Part shown: piece after piece, positions 18,028 to 26,773 of the stretch
Layout: each line of letters starts with the position of its first letter
How positions within the stretch are numbered: the stretch's first letter is position 1
Assembly: GCA_029237735.1 (NCBI GenBank)
Contig: JAQZBU010000004.1
Location: 1 to 64,000 of the forward strand
Source: Ramlibacter sp.
GTDB taxonomy: Bacteria; Pseudomonadota; Gammaproteobacteria; Burkholderiales; Burkholderiaceae_C
Reading direction: 5' to 3'
DNA: 64,000 bases
Program-made: the position numbers and the translations under genes
Notes under the pieces: generated by a model
Told to the model about the DNA's origin: nothing
Databases searched by the model: none
What the model saw: only the letters and a program-made list of their open reading frames with translations

Positions 18028-19824
18028 TCAAGCCAGTGCCGCGTCGGTGTCGATCAATACCTTGCTGCCCGCGCGAGCCGTGCGCATCAGCGTCGCCGTT
18101 TCCGGGAAAAGCTTGGCGAAGTAGAAGCGCGCCGTCTGCAGCTTGGCCTGGTAGAACGGGTCGGTGTTGCCTGCGGCCATCTCGCGCAACGCCGTCTGCG
18201 CCATGCGCGCCCAGAAATAGCCGTGCACCAGGTGCCCCGCGACGCGCAGGTAGTCCACGGCGGCGGCGCCTACTTCGTCCGGGTTCTGGAAGCCCTTGAA
18301 GCCCAGCTCGGTCGTGAACTTGGTCATCTGGTCGCCCAGGTAGGCAATCGGGTTGATGAACTCGGCCATCTTCTCGTTGACGCCCTCCTCCTCCACCAGC
18401 TGCGCGACCAGCTTGCCGAACTTCTTGAGCGTGGCGCCGTTGTTGCCCAGTACCTTGCGGCCCAGCAAGTCCAGCGACTGGATGGTGTTGGTGCCCTCGT
18501 AGATCATGTTGATGCGGTTGTCGCGCACGAACTGCTCCATGCCCGATTCGGCGATGTAGCCATGGCCGCCGAAAACCTGCATGCAGGCGTTGGTTGCGAT
18601 GTGGCCATTGTCGGTGTGGAAGGCCTTCACGATCGGCGTCAGCAGCGACAGCAACTCGTCGCTGTCCTTGCGCACCTTCTCATCCGGATGGAAGTGCACC
18701 TTGTCCAGCAACACCGCGCAGAAGATCGCCAGCGCACGGCCACCTTCGGCATAGGCCTTCGCCGTCAGCAGCATCTTGCGCACGTCGGGATGCACGATGA
18801 TCGGGTCGGCCGGCTTGTCCTTGGCCTTCGGGCCGGAGAGGCTGCGCATCTGGATGCGGTCCTTGGCGTAGGCCAGCGCGTTCTGGTAGGCCACTTCCGT
18901 CAGGCCTAGCGACTGGTTGCCCACTCCCAGGCGCGCGGCGTTCATCATCACGAACATCGCCTGCATGCCCTTGTTCGGCTGCCCCACCATCCAGCCGGTG
19001 GCGCCGTCGATCACGATCTGCGCCGTCGCGTTGCCATGGATGCCCATCTTGTGTTCCAGGCCGCCGCAGTAGATGCCGTTGCGCTCTCCGAGCGTGCCAT
19101 CCTTGTTGACCAGGAACTTCGGGACGATGAAGAGGCTGACGCCCTTGATGCCGGGTGGCGCGTCGGGCAGGCGGGCCAGCACCAGGTGGACGATGTTGCT
19201 TGCCATGTCGTGCTCGCCGGCGCTGATGAAGATCTTGTTGCCGGTGATCTTGTAGCTGCCGTCGGCCTGCGGCTCGGCCTTGGTGCGCATCAGGCCGAGG
19301 TCGGTGCCGCAATGCGCCTCAGTCAGGCACATCGTCCCGGTCCACTCGCCGCTGGTCATCTTCGGCAGGTAGGTCTTTTTCTGCTCGTCGGTTCCGTGCG
19401 TGCTGAGCGCGGCGTATGCGCCGTGCGTGAGGCCCGGGTACATCGTCCAGGCCTGGTTGGCGCTGTTGAGCATCTCGTAGAAGCACTGGTTCACCACCAG
19501 CGGCAGGCCCTGACCGCCGTAGGCGGGATCGCAACTGAGCGCCGGCCATCCCCCCTCCACGAATTTGGCGTAGGCCTCCTTGAAGCCCGTGGGTGTGGTG
19601 ACCTCGTGCGTCTCCCTGTCGAGTTTGCAGCCTTCTTCGTCACCGATCATGTTCAGCGGGAAGGTCGCTTCGCACGCAAACTTTCCGCCCTCTTCCAGCA
19701 CCGCGTTGATGGTGTCGGCGTCCGCCTCCGCGTACTTGGGGATGGCCTTGTAGTCGTCGGTAACCTTGAGCACTTCGTGCATCACGAACTGCATGTCGCG
19801 CAGGGGCGGGGTATAGCTGGGCAT
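18028..19824 (-). CDS. Acyl-CoA dehydrogenase with C-terminal extension (DmdC/FadE-like)
   Basis: A 598-residue flavoprotein with the acyl-CoA dehydrogenase N-terminal, middle (MCLTEAHCGTDLGLMRTKA) and C-terminal domains. The catalytic-base region MIYEGTNTIQSLDLLG is followed by an extra C-terminal domain of about 130 residues. This long form is common in Burkholderiales and includes both long-chain acyl-CoA and methylmercaptopropionyl-CoA dehydrogenases, so the substrate is open. The start at 19824 has AAGGA seven bases upstream and begins MPSYTPPLRDMQF. The longer frame is spurious. It follows the TetR gene by two bases. Confidence 0.93.
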   Translation of the reverse strand: MPSYTPPLRDMQFVMHEVLKVTDDYKAIPKYAEADADTINAVLEEGGKFACEATFPLNMIGDEEGCKLDRETHEVTTPTGFKEAYAKFVEGGWPALSCDPAYGGQGLPLVVNQCFYEMLNSANQAWTMYPGLTHGAYAALSTHGTDEQKKTYLPKMTSGEWTGTMCLTEAHCGTDLGLMRTKAEPQADGSYKITGNKIFISAGEHDMASNIVHLVLARLPDAPPGIKGVSLFIVPKFLVNKDGTLGERNGIYCGGLEHKMGIHGNATAQIVIDGATGWMVGQPNKGMQAMFVMMNAARLGVGNQSLGLTEVAYQNALAYAKDRIQMRSLSGPKAKDKPADPIIVHPDVRKMLLTAKAYAEGGRALAIFCAVLLDKVHFHPDEKVRKDSDELLSLLTPIVKAFHTDNGHIATNACMQVFGGHGYIAESGMEQFVRDNRINMIYEGTNTIQSLDLLGRKVLGNNGATLKKFGKLVAQLVEEEGVNEKMAEFINPIAYLGDQMTKFTTELGFKGFQNPDEVGAAAVDYLRVAGHLVHGYFWARMAQTALREMAAGNTDPFYQAKLQTARFYFAKLFPETATLMRTARAGSKVLIDTDAALA

Positions 19825-19826
19825 GG

Positions 19827-20534
19827 TTAGTCCTTCAATGATTTCGTGGATTTGGCGGATTTGGTGGAAAGGCGTGCGGGCAGCGCCTCTTGCGCGCCGT
19901 AGAGCCTGAGAATGTTGTCGAAGCCGGCGTTGGCACGGGTGATGGAGCCGGGGTTCTTGAGAAAGCGCGCTTCGTAGTGCAAAGCCAGGATGAGGCCGTG
20001 GATCTCGAACAGAAGCTGGTCTTCGTCCACGTCCGCGCGCAAGTGGCCTTCTTCCTTGGCCGAGACGACCGCGCGTCGCATGGCGGAGAGCCATGTCTTC
20101 ACCGAGCCGACCAGCGCGTCGCGCACGGGGCCTGTGCGGTCGTCGAATTCGACGGCGCCGCTGATATAGATGCAGCCGGAGTCGATCTCGATCGAGGTGC
20201 GCTTCATCCAGTTCGCGAAGAGGGCTCGCAGGCGCGGCAGGCCCCGCGGCTGCTGCATCGCGGGATAGAAGACCTCTTCCTCGAAGCGCGAGTGGTACTC
20301 GCGGATGACGGAGATCTGCAGCTCCTCGCGCGAGCCGAAATGGGCAAACACGCCCGACTTGCTCATCTGCGTGACCTCGGCCAGCGCGCCGATGGACAAG
20401 CCTTCCAGGCCGATCTGCGTGGCGAGGCCCAGGGCGGCGTCGACGATCGCGGCCTTGGTCTGCTGGCCCTTGTGCAACGCACGGCCTTCGCGTGGCTGGC
20501 GCGGCGGCTTGACTGGCAATTCAGTGACGGACAT
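19827..20534 (-). CDS. TetR/AcrR-family regulator heading the acyl-CoA operon
   Basis: A 235-residue repressor. The helix-turn-helix spans about residues 30-75 (GLSIGALAEVTQMSKSGVFAHFGSREEL), and the rest is a ligand-binding domain. The start at 20534 is used because a 32-bp operator-like inverted repeat lies 10 bases upstream at 20544-20575, and the longer frame would read through it. It is first in an operon with acyl-CoA dehydrogenase, HAD/ECH and thiolase, so it most likely represses the operon and is relieved by an acyl-CoA, as PsrA/FadR-type TetR proteins are. That function is inferred from position. Confidence 0.88.
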   Translation of the reverse strand: MSVTELPVKPPRQPREGRALHKGQQTKAAIVDAALGLATQIGLEGLSIGALAEVTQMSKSGVFAHFGSREELQISVIREYHSRFEEEVFYPAMQQPRGLPRLRALFANWMKRTSIEIDSGCIYISGAVEFDDRTGPVRDALVGSVKTWLSAMRRAVVSAKEEGHLRADVDEDQLLFEIHGLILALHYEARFLKNPGSITRANAGFDNILRLYGAQEALPARLSTKSAKSTKSLKD

Positions 20535-20543
20535 GGTTTCCAC

Positions 20544-20575
20544 GCAAAATAAAACGAACGGTCGTTCTATTTTGC
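20544..20575 (-). promoter_or_regulatory. TetR-type operator: 32-bp inverted repeat upstream of the acyl-CoA operon
   Basis: The arms at 20544-20559 and 20560-20575 match at 14 of 16 positions. The core is GAACG-GT-CGTTC (20556-20567) with outer arms GCAAAAT and ATTTTGC. It lies 10-41 bases upstream of the TetR start codon, a position where bound protein would block initiation. Autoregulation is inferred. Confidence 0.75.
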
Positions 20576-20708
20576 ATGAATCCCTCCCGTGAATCGGGCC
20601 CACCGCCATTTCTAGGCATGCATTTCTAGTGGGATGCCGGGTAAACCCCAGTACTGAGGCCGGAAAGCGCCGCAACGCGGCGAAACATGCTGCCTGCCCA
20701 TCAGTAAA

Positions 20709-21286
20709 ATGTTTTCACCCGCGTCCCACTCGGTGATCAAACGCGAGGCCGTGTGGGGCCACAAGGTGAGTTGGCACGGTTTGGCAATCGCTGCCTTCTA
20801 TTTTCCTGGCTTCATGCTGGGGCTGTTCTATCTCGCCTGGGGCCCCGTGTTCCACAAGCGCGTGTTCGCGCACGCAGGTATCCCTCGCGCCTGATGCTGG
20901 CGTTGCCCGCGCTCTGGCTGATCCCGGTCATCTGCGTGCAGTCCCGCAGCGCGCTCGCCGGAGCGGTGGCGGCGGCGCTGCTGCTGCTAGCACAAGGGCG
21001 CGCTCGCAACCTGCTGCTATGGGTTTCTGTTGGCCCTGGCAGGTGTAGCCCTTTATTGGTACCTGTTCACGGAAGGCCAGAGCGGCGCTATAGCTGGGGC
21101 TTGATCACGCTTATCGCCTATCTTGCATTCTGGGCCGCGCTCCTGCGTTTGATGTATTCCCGCTTCCCTGGTGATCCTCACGAGTTTGTGCGTCGTGTTC
21201 TCCGAATGGGATGCCGAGCACAAGCGGCGGCGACTCGAGCCCAGCACCGTGAGGCCCAGCCGCCTCAGCCGGCCTGCCTGACCTAA
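20709..21286 (+). pseudogene. Degraded membrane-protein fragments, probably an O-antigen ligase relic
   Basis: No intact gene was found from 20576 to 21450. One frame from about 20890 encodes ALWLIPVICVQSRSALAG followed by a hydrophobic stretch. Later it encodes GLITLIAYLAFWAALLRL, both resembling transmembrane segments of Wzy/WaaL-type O-antigen ligases, with the large middle loop missing. An upstream 61-residue frame (20709-20894) is also hydrophobic and in a different frame. The resemblance is by eye. The piece could belong to another polytopic protein. No transposase or recombinase was found here, although the stretch marks the border between the acyl-CoA operon and the catabolic region. 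Confidence 0.4.
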
Positions 21287-21450
21287 ATCCGGCCGCCGGC
21301 CACATTTCCGGGGCGCCATGCCACCCTTTTTCGACTACTGCGAACACTGTATTTGCCGGACCGGCATTGTCCCGATGGAGCGCGCCGCGAATACTGCCCG
21401 CAGGCGCCGCGTTCCGTAGTCGGCGCCATCCACCCACCGGAGACTCCCCC

Positions 21451-22431
21451 ATGCGCGCCAATGCAGCCGCCCTCCTCACGGCATTTGCCGCCGTCCTCGG
21501 ACTCGCCGGAGCCCCCGGCCAGGCCCTCGCCGAATATCCCGACAAGCCGATCCGCGTGGTGGTGCCCTGGCCCGCCGGCGGTGGCAGCGACGTCGTTGCC
21601 CGCGCCGTGGCCCAGGCCATGGGCGAAGAGCTGCAGCAGTCGTTCGTGATCGACAACCGCCCGGGCGCCAATGGCGGCATCGGCAGCGCCTCGGTGGCGC
21701 GCGCGCCGGCCGACGGCTACACGCTGGTGTGGGTCACAGCCGACACCCACGCGATGAACCCGCACGTCTATCCCAAGCTGGGCTACGACCCCCGCACCGA
21801 CTTCGCGCCGGTCGGCCTGGTGGGCTACTTTCCGTACGCGCTGATCGTCAACGCGGCCTTCCCCGCCAACACGGTGGCCGAGTTCGTGCAGAACGCCAAG
21901 CAGAACCCGGGCAAGGTGACCTTCGCCTCCTGGGGCGTCGGCGGCTCCGCCCACGTGGCGATGGAGATGGTGCGCGCGCAGGCCAACTTCAACGTGCTGC
22001 ACGTGCCGTACACCGGCGCCGCCCCGGCGATCGCCGCCGTCGCCGGCGGCCAGGTCGACTCGATGATCGTGCCGATGTCCGTAGCCAAGCCGCAGGCCGA
22101 AGGCGGCAAGGTCAAGATCCTGGGCCTGGCGTCGGCCAAGCGCTTCGTCGGCGCCCCCGACCTGAAGACCTTCGCCGAGCAGGGCGTGGCGGTGGACGCC
22201 GGCACCTGGGTCGGCTTCATGGCGCCCGCGGCCACGCCGGACGCGGTGCTGCAGCGCCTGAACCGCGCCGTCACCGCCGTGCTGGGCAAGCCGGCACTGC
22301 GGGAGCAACTGGTCAAGATGAACGTCGACCCGGCCGTGCCCCAGACCACGGCGCAGTTCAAGACCTTCATCTCCAACGAGTACGACCGCTGGGGCAAGAC
22401 CATCCGCAGCGCCAACATCCGCGCTGAATAA
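21451..22431 (+). CDS. Bug/TctC-type periplasmic solute receptor
   Basis: A 326-residue tripartite-tricarboxylate-receptor (Bug) protein. The signal peptide is residues 1-27 (cleavage after QALA), and the mature protein starts EYPDKPIRVVVPWPAGGGSD. It keeps the family signatures PGANGGIGSASVARAPADGYTL in two parts and HVPYTGAAPAIAAVAGGQVD. ATG at 21451 is preferred over the earlier in-frame start because it gives a clean signal peptide and CGGAGA lies upstream. Bug proteins bind carboxylates, often for TctAB transporters, but no tctA or tctB is in the window. It heads the plus-strand set that ends with the LysR regulator. Confidence 0.92.
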   Translation: MRANAAALLTAFAAVLGLAGAPGQALAEYPDKPIRVVVPWPAGGGSDVVARAVAQAMGEELQQSFVIDNRPGANGGIGSASVARAPADGYTLVWVTADTHAMNPHVYPKLGYDPRTDFAPVGLVGYFPYALIVNAAFPANTVAEFVQNAKQNPGKVTFASWGVGGSAHVAMEMVRAQANFNVLHVPYTGAAPAIAAVAGGQVDSMIVPMSVAKPQAEGGKVKILGLASAKRFVGAPDLKTFAEQGVAVDAGTWVGFMAPAATPDAVLQRLNRAVTAVLGKPALREQLVKMNVDPAVPQTTAQFKTFISNEYDRWGKTIRSANIRAE

Positions 22432-22441
22432 GGAAGCGATC

Positions 22442-23191
22442 ATGGCCGCACCCGACAAGGTCGCATTCATCACCGGCGCCGCCGGCGCCATCGGCAGCGC
22501 CACCGCGCTCCGGCTGGCACAGGACGGCTACGCGCTGGCACTGGCCGACATGGGGGCGCCCGCGGCCGGCTCCGACCTGCCGGAGGGCCTGGTGCTGGAC
22601 CTGGACGTGCGCTCGGGCGATCAGGTGCGCGCCGCCGTGGAGCGCACGCTGGCCACCTACGGCCGCATCGACGTGCTGGTCAATGTGGCCGGCATCACCT
22701 CGTTCGGCTCCGCGCAGCAGTTGGCCGAAGCCGAGTGGCAACGGGTGCTGGACATCAACCTGAGCGGCACCTTCCGCTGCTGCCAGGCCGTGCTGCCCGC
22801 TATGAAGACGCAAGGGCGCGGGCGCATCGTCAACCTCGGCTCCGTGCTGGGCAAGAACGGCGGCAACGCGCGGCCCTGGGTCGACGCCGGCGAGCAGAAG
22901 GCATCGGGCAACGTCGCCTATGGCGTGTCCAAGGCCGGCGTGCACGCCATGACCGCTTACCTGGCACGCGAGGTCGCCAGCCTGGGCATCACGGTGAACG
23001 CCGTGGCGCCGGGCCCGGTCGCCTCGGCGATGACTACCGCGCTGCCGCCGGCGATCAAGTCGATGATCCCGGTCGGCCGGATGGGCACGCCGCAGGACGT
23101 GGCGGCACTGATCGCCTTCCTGGCCTCCGACGCCGCCGGCTTCATCACCGGCGAGACCATCGACGTCAACGGCGGAATGTGGTGTGACTGA
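22442..23191 (+). CDS. SDR-family oxidoreductase (FabG-like)
   Basis: A classical SDR of 249 residues: FITGAAGAIGSATALRLA nucleotide motif, NVAG near residue 83, catalytic Ser in NLGSVLGKNGG, and YGVSK active site. It ends in FITGETIDVNGGMWCD, typical of FabG-like dehydrogenases. The substrate is unknown. It lies 10 bases after the Bug gene and overlaps the alpha/beta hydrolase gene by 8 bases if that gene starts at its GTG. Confidence 0.9.
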   Translation: MAAPDKVAFITGAAGAIGSATALRLAQDGYALALADMGAPAAGSDLPEGLVLDLDVRSGDQVRAAVERTLATYGRIDVLVNVAGITSFGSAQQLAEAEWQRVLDINLSGTFRCCQAVLPAMKTQGRGRIVNLGSVLGKNGGNARPWVDAGEQKASGNVAYGVSKAGVHAMTAYLAREVASLGITVNAVAPGPVASAMTTALPPAIKSMIPVGRMGTPQDVAALIAFLASDAAGFITGETIDVNGGMWCD

Positions 23192-24059
23192 GCAGGGCGC
23201 GGCAATGCGGCCGGCCTACGCCGAGACGCCGCGCGGAACGCTGCACTACGTGCAGGCCGGCGCCGGCGAGCCGCTGCTGCTGCTGCACGCGACGCCCGGC
23301 TCCTGGCGGGCCTTCCGGCAGCTGGCGCCCTGGCTGGCCGCGGACTTCCGTGTGATCGCGCTGGACACGCCCGGCTACGGCAACTCCGACCCGCTGCCGG
23401 CCGAGGTCTCGATCGACGCGATGGCGGCCAGCGTCGTGGCGCTGCTGGACGCGCTGGCGTTGCCGCGCGCCCACGTGCTGGGGCTGCACACCGGCAACAA
23501 GATCGCCGCGGCGCTGGCCGCACAGTTTCCCGACCGCGTAGGCCGCATCGTGCTGGCCGGCCACACGCACAGCCTGATCGTCGACAAGCAGGGCCGCGAC
23601 GATGCCATCCGGCACTTGGTGGACCACTACTTCCCGCGCTTCGGCGCCGCCGCCGACGGCGCGCACCGCGTGCGCGAATGGCTGATGGCGCAAGCCGACG
23701 TCCAGTCGCTGTGGTGGCCTCCGCAGTTGCTGCAAGGCAAGGAGGTCGCCGCCGACGACGTGGCCATCGCGGAAGCCATGGTGGTCGACCACCTGCTGGG
23801 ATGGCGCAGCATTCCGGCGACCTACGAAGCGATCTTCGACTTCGACCTGGCCCAGGCGCTGCGCCGCATCGAGGCGCCGACGCTGGTGTTGGAACTGCGC
23901 CCGGACGACGAAGCGCACCTGCCCGCGCAGGCCGGCGCCATCTGCGACCTGATCCGCGGCAGCCGGGCCGCTACGCTTGCCGGCTGCGACGCCAGCGTGT
24001 TCCGCCGGTTGCCCGCGCAGGTCGCGCACGCCGTCCTGCCCTTCCTTCGCGGCCATTGA
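23184..24059 (+). CDS. Alpha/beta-hydrolase-fold protein with His in place of the nucleophile Ser
   Basis: A 291-residue alpha/beta-hydrolase fold with the HG-like oxyanion segment LLLHATPGSWRAFRQLAPWLA. At the nucleophile elbow the sequence is LGLHTGNKIAAALA, giving G-L-H-T-G instead of GxSxG, so histidine occupies the serine position. The acid and histidine near the C-terminus are not obvious either (LELRPDDEAHLP). It may be a non-classical hydrolase, a lyase or a non-catalytic relative. The start is GTG at 23184, overlapping the SDR end. ATG at 23205 is the alternative. Confidence 0.8.
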   Translation: MTEQGAAMRPAYAETPRGTLHYVQAGAGEPLLLLHATPGSWRAFRQLAPWLAADFRVIALDTPGYGNSDPLPAEVSIDAMAASVVALLDALALPRAHVLGLHTGNKIAAALAAQFPDRVGRIVLAGHTHSLIVDKQGRDDAIRHLVDHYFPRFGAAADGAHRVREWLMAQADVQSLWWPPQLLQGKEVAADDVAIAEAMVVDHLLGWRSIPATYEAIFDFDLAQALRRIEAPTLVLELRPDDEAHLPAQAGAICDLIRGSRAATLAGCDASVFRRLPAQVAHAVLPFLRGH

Positions 24060-24091
24060 ACCGCCGTGAATTCCTGAACAACGAGAACTCC

Positions 24092-24964
24092 ATGAGCAAC
24101 ATCCGTCCCGGCACCCTCCTCAAGCAGAAGATCAACGAGCGCCGCGGCCTCGTGGTGGCCGGCGGGGCCAACGCCCTGGCCGCCCGCGTGATCCAGCAAC
24201 TCGGCTTCGAGGCCGTGTACCTGTCGGGCGCCGGCATCACCAACACCTTCTACGGCATCCCGGACCTCGGCTTCATCACCCTGGGCGACCTCGCGCAGCA
24301 CACGGCCGCGGCGCGCGACGCGGTGGACCTGCCGATCATCGTGGACGCCGACACGGGCTTCGGCAACCAGCTGAACGTGCGCCACACGGTGCGCACGCTG
24401 GAGCGCGCCGGCGCCAACGCGATCCAGCTGGAAGACCAGGCCATGCCCAAGAAATGCGGCCACTTCAATGACAAGTCGGTTATCGCTGCCGACGAAGCCG
24501 CCTCCAAGATCAAGGCCGCGGTGGACGCGCGCCAGAACGACGACTTCCTGATCATCGCCCGCACCGACGCGCGCGCCATCGAAGGCTTCGAGGCCGCGCT
24601 GGAGCGCGCGCACAAGTTCATCGAGGCCGGCGCCGACCTCACCTTCGTCGAGGCACCTACCAGCGTCGACGAACTGCGCCGCATCCCGCAGGCCTTGCCG
24701 GTGCCGCAGCTGGTCAACGTGGTGATCGGCGGCAAGACGCCGACGCTGGACGCGGCCGAATTCGGCCGCATGGGCTACGGCCTGGTGCTGTACGCCAACG
24801 CGGCACTGCAAGGCGCCGTGCTGGGCATGACGGCCGCCCTCACCCGATTGCGCGACAGCGGCCGGCTCGACGAAGACAGCGGCCTGGTCGCCACCTTCGC
24901 GCAGCGCCAGCAACTGGTGCAGAAGGACCTGTTCGACACGCTGGCGGCGCAGTACAAGGCTTGA
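24092..24964 (+). CDS. Isocitrate lyase / PEP mutase family enzyme
   Basis: A 290-residue TIM-barrel protein of the ICL/PEPM superfamily. It shows VYLSGAGITNTFYGIPDLG, the metal site VDADTGFGN, the superfamily loop QLEDQAMPKKCGH (KKCGH with catalytic Cys) and ARTDAR. Stand-alone members of this size include oxaloacetate decarboxylases, 2-methylisocitrate lyase-like and carboxyPEP mutase-like enzymes, so they act on short 2-oxo or 2-hydroxy dicarboxylates. The start at 24092 begins MSNIRPGTLLKQKI. The longer open frame upstream overlaps the hydrolase gene in another frame and is not coding. Confidence 0.9.
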   Translation: MSNIRPGTLLKQKINERRGLVVAGGANALAARVIQQLGFEAVYLSGAGITNTFYGIPDLGFITLGDLAQHTAAARDAVDLPIIVDADTGFGNQLNVRHTVRTLERAGANAIQLEDQAMPKKCGHFNDKSVIAADEAASKIKAAVDARQNDDFLIIARTDARAIEGFEAALERAHKFIEAGADLTFVEAPTSVDELRRIPQALPVPQLVNVVIGGKTPTLDAAEFGRMGYGLVLYANAALQGAVLGMTAALTRLRDSGRLDEDSGLVATFAQRQQLVQKDLFDTLAAQYKA

Positions 24965-24977
24965 GGGTTGCGCGAGC

Positions 24978-25745
24978 ATGAATGTCCTTGTTCTCATTGC
25001 CGGGGTCGCGGACCCCAAATGGCCTTTGCCGGCGACGCCCGACTCGGGCGCGTTGCAGGCGCACGCCGATCGCTACGCGCTCCTGAGCCCGTTCGACGAA
25101 GCCGCGCTTGAGCTGGCGCTGAAGCTGCGCCACGCCGATGCCGGCGTCGCGATCCACGCCTTGGTCGCCGGCCCGGAAAGCCTGGTGCGCAAGGTGGCCG
25201 AATGGCGCCTCGACAGCGTGCGGCGCCTGGCCGCGGGCGGCGCGGCTGCCTGGGATGCTTCCGCGTTCGCCACCGGCCTCGCCGGCGCGGCCGCCGCGGT
25301 GGCGCCCGATGCGGCGCTGGTGCTGATCGGGCGGGAGTTCGGCGATTTCGACGACGGCGCCGTGGCGCCGTTGCTCGCGCGCGCCCTGCGGTTGCCGCAC
25401 GTCGGCTTGACCGTCGGCGTGGCGTTCCAGGACGGCAGCGTGTGGGCGACGCGGCAGCGCGCCGGCCGCATCGAACGCGTGCGGCTGCTGGGCCGCGCCC
25501 TGCTCTCGGTAACCAACGACCCCCAGAACCGCCTGCGCCATCCGCTGCTCAAGAACGTGATGGCGGCGCGCAAGCTGCGCATCGATGCCGTGGAGGCCGG
25601 CCCGCCGGCCGCGAGCGTGACGCTGGCGGCCCTGCAGCCGTTGGTTGCACCGCCACGGGCCGGCGCCTGCCGCCTGCTGAAAGGCAGTGCCGAGGCACAG
25701 GCGGAGGCGCTCGCCCAAGTCCTGCTGGAAGGGGTTCCGGCATGA
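24978..25745 (+). CDS. etfB: Electron transfer flavoprotein beta subunit
   Basis: A 255-residue EtfB/FixA-type protein beginning MNVLVLIAGVADPKWP. It keeps SPFDEAALELALKLR and the AMP/recognition-loop region LVLIGREFGDFDDGAVAPLLARAL, ending with a helix rich in alanine. ETF carries electrons from flavoprotein dehydrogenases to ETF-quinone oxidoreductase. It overlaps etfA by four bases (ATGA). The protein is shorter and more divergent than housekeeping EtfB, which suggests a dedicated partner for a catabolic dehydrogenase encoded nearby or elsewhere. Confidence 0.87.
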   Translation: MNVLVLIAGVADPKWPLPATPDSGALQAHADRYALLSPFDEAALELALKLRHADAGVAIHALVAGPESLVRKVAEWRLDSVRRLAAGGAAAWDASAFATGLAGAAAAVAPDAALVLIGREFGDFDDGAVAPLLARALRLPHVGLTVGVAFQDGSVWATRQRAGRIERVRLLGRALLSVTNDPQNRLRHPLLKNVMAARKLRIDAVEAGPPAASVTLAALQPLVAPPRAGACRLLKGSAEAQAEALAQVLLEGVPA

Positions 25746-26749
25746 ACGCGCAGTGCACTCTCACAGTGGTGCTGCCGTTCGCACCGGACGAACGCGAGGC
25801 GCACGAGCGGCTGGTCGCGGCCGCCTGCGCGCTGCACGGGCAAGGCGGCTGGGCCGCGCTAGAAGTGCTGCAACTGGTGCCGGCTCCCGCCGCCGCGCCG
25901 GCGGTCGGCACCGGCGACGCGCTGGCGTGGTACGAGGTCAGCAACCCGCATGTCGCCGCCGACACCGAAGCCGAGACATTGGCGCGGCTCGCTCGCGCGG
26001 CCCTGGCGACCGCCGGCCAGGCCGGCGATGGGCCCCGGCTGGTGGTCTGGCCGGCCGGACCGCTTGGCGAGGAAGCAGCCGCGCTGCTCGCGGCCGACCT
26101 GGGCGCAGCCGCCCTGGGACGCTGCACCTCGCTGGGCGCCGACGCCGGCGCTGTGACCGCCAGCCGCGCGGTTTTCGGCGGCCGCCTCGAGGTGCAGCTG
26201 CGCTGCGAGGCGCGCCTGGCCTGCGCGGCGTGGCGGCCGCAAGGCAGCGTGCCGCCCGTGCAGGCGCTGCCCGCGAACCGCGTCCGCCAGCTCGCGGTCG
26301 AGATCGAGGCGCCGCCCGTGGCCGAGACCGAAGCGCTGCATAGCGCCGACGGCCTGGCCCGCCTGGACGGCGCGCGGCTGGTGGTCAGCGGCGGGCGCGG
26401 CATGGCCGGGCTGGAGGGATTCGAGCAGCTGGGGCGGATTGCCGCCAGCCTCGGCGGCGCCGTTGGTGGCAGCCTGCCGGCGGTCGACGCCGGCTGGGTG
26501 CCCGTGGCACGCCAGGTCGGCCAGTCCGGCCGCTTCGTGTCGCCGCGGCTGTACTTCGCGGTCGGCATTTCCGGCACGCCCCAGCACTTGGCCGGCGTCG
26601 CCGGCACGGCGCGCATCGTCGCCGTCAACAAGGACCCGGACGCGCCGATCTTCGGGGTGGCCGACGTCGGCGTGGTGGCGGACTGGCAGGAGCTCCTGCC
26701 CTTGCTGGCGCAGCAGCTCGAAGCGCGGCGTGCCGGCGGCGCCAGCTGA
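25742..26749 (+). CDS. etfA: Electron transfer flavoprotein alpha subunit
   Basis: A 335-residue EtfA/FixB protein. The C-terminal FAD domain is clear: VSGGRGMAGLEGFEQL, then QVGQSGRFVSPRLYFAVGIS with SGTPQHLAGV, then VAVNKDPDAPIFGVADVGVVAD. The N-terminal domain is divergent and alanine-rich. The start at 25742 overlaps the etfB stop, so the two subunits are made coupled. The open frame that runs further upstream is a shadow of etfB. A LysR gene follows after 24 bases. Confidence 0.9.
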   Translation: MNAQCTLTVVLPFAPDEREAHERLVAAACALHGQGGWAALEVLQLVPAPAAAPAVGTGDALAWYEVSNPHVAADTEAETLARLARAALATAGQAGDGPRLVVWPAGPLGEEAAALLAADLGAAALGRCTSLGADAGAVTASRAVFGGRLEVQLRCEARLACAAWRPQGSVPPVQALPANRVRQLAVEIEAPPVAETEALHSADGLARLDGARLVVSGGRGMAGLEGFEQLGRIAASLGGAVGGSLPAVDAGWVPVARQVGQSGRFVSPRLYFAVGISGTPQHLAGVAGTARIVAVNKDPDAPIFGVADVGVVADWQELLPLLAQQLEARRAGGAS

Positions 26750-26773
26750 GCCACGGGGAAAGGCGGCCTGTAC

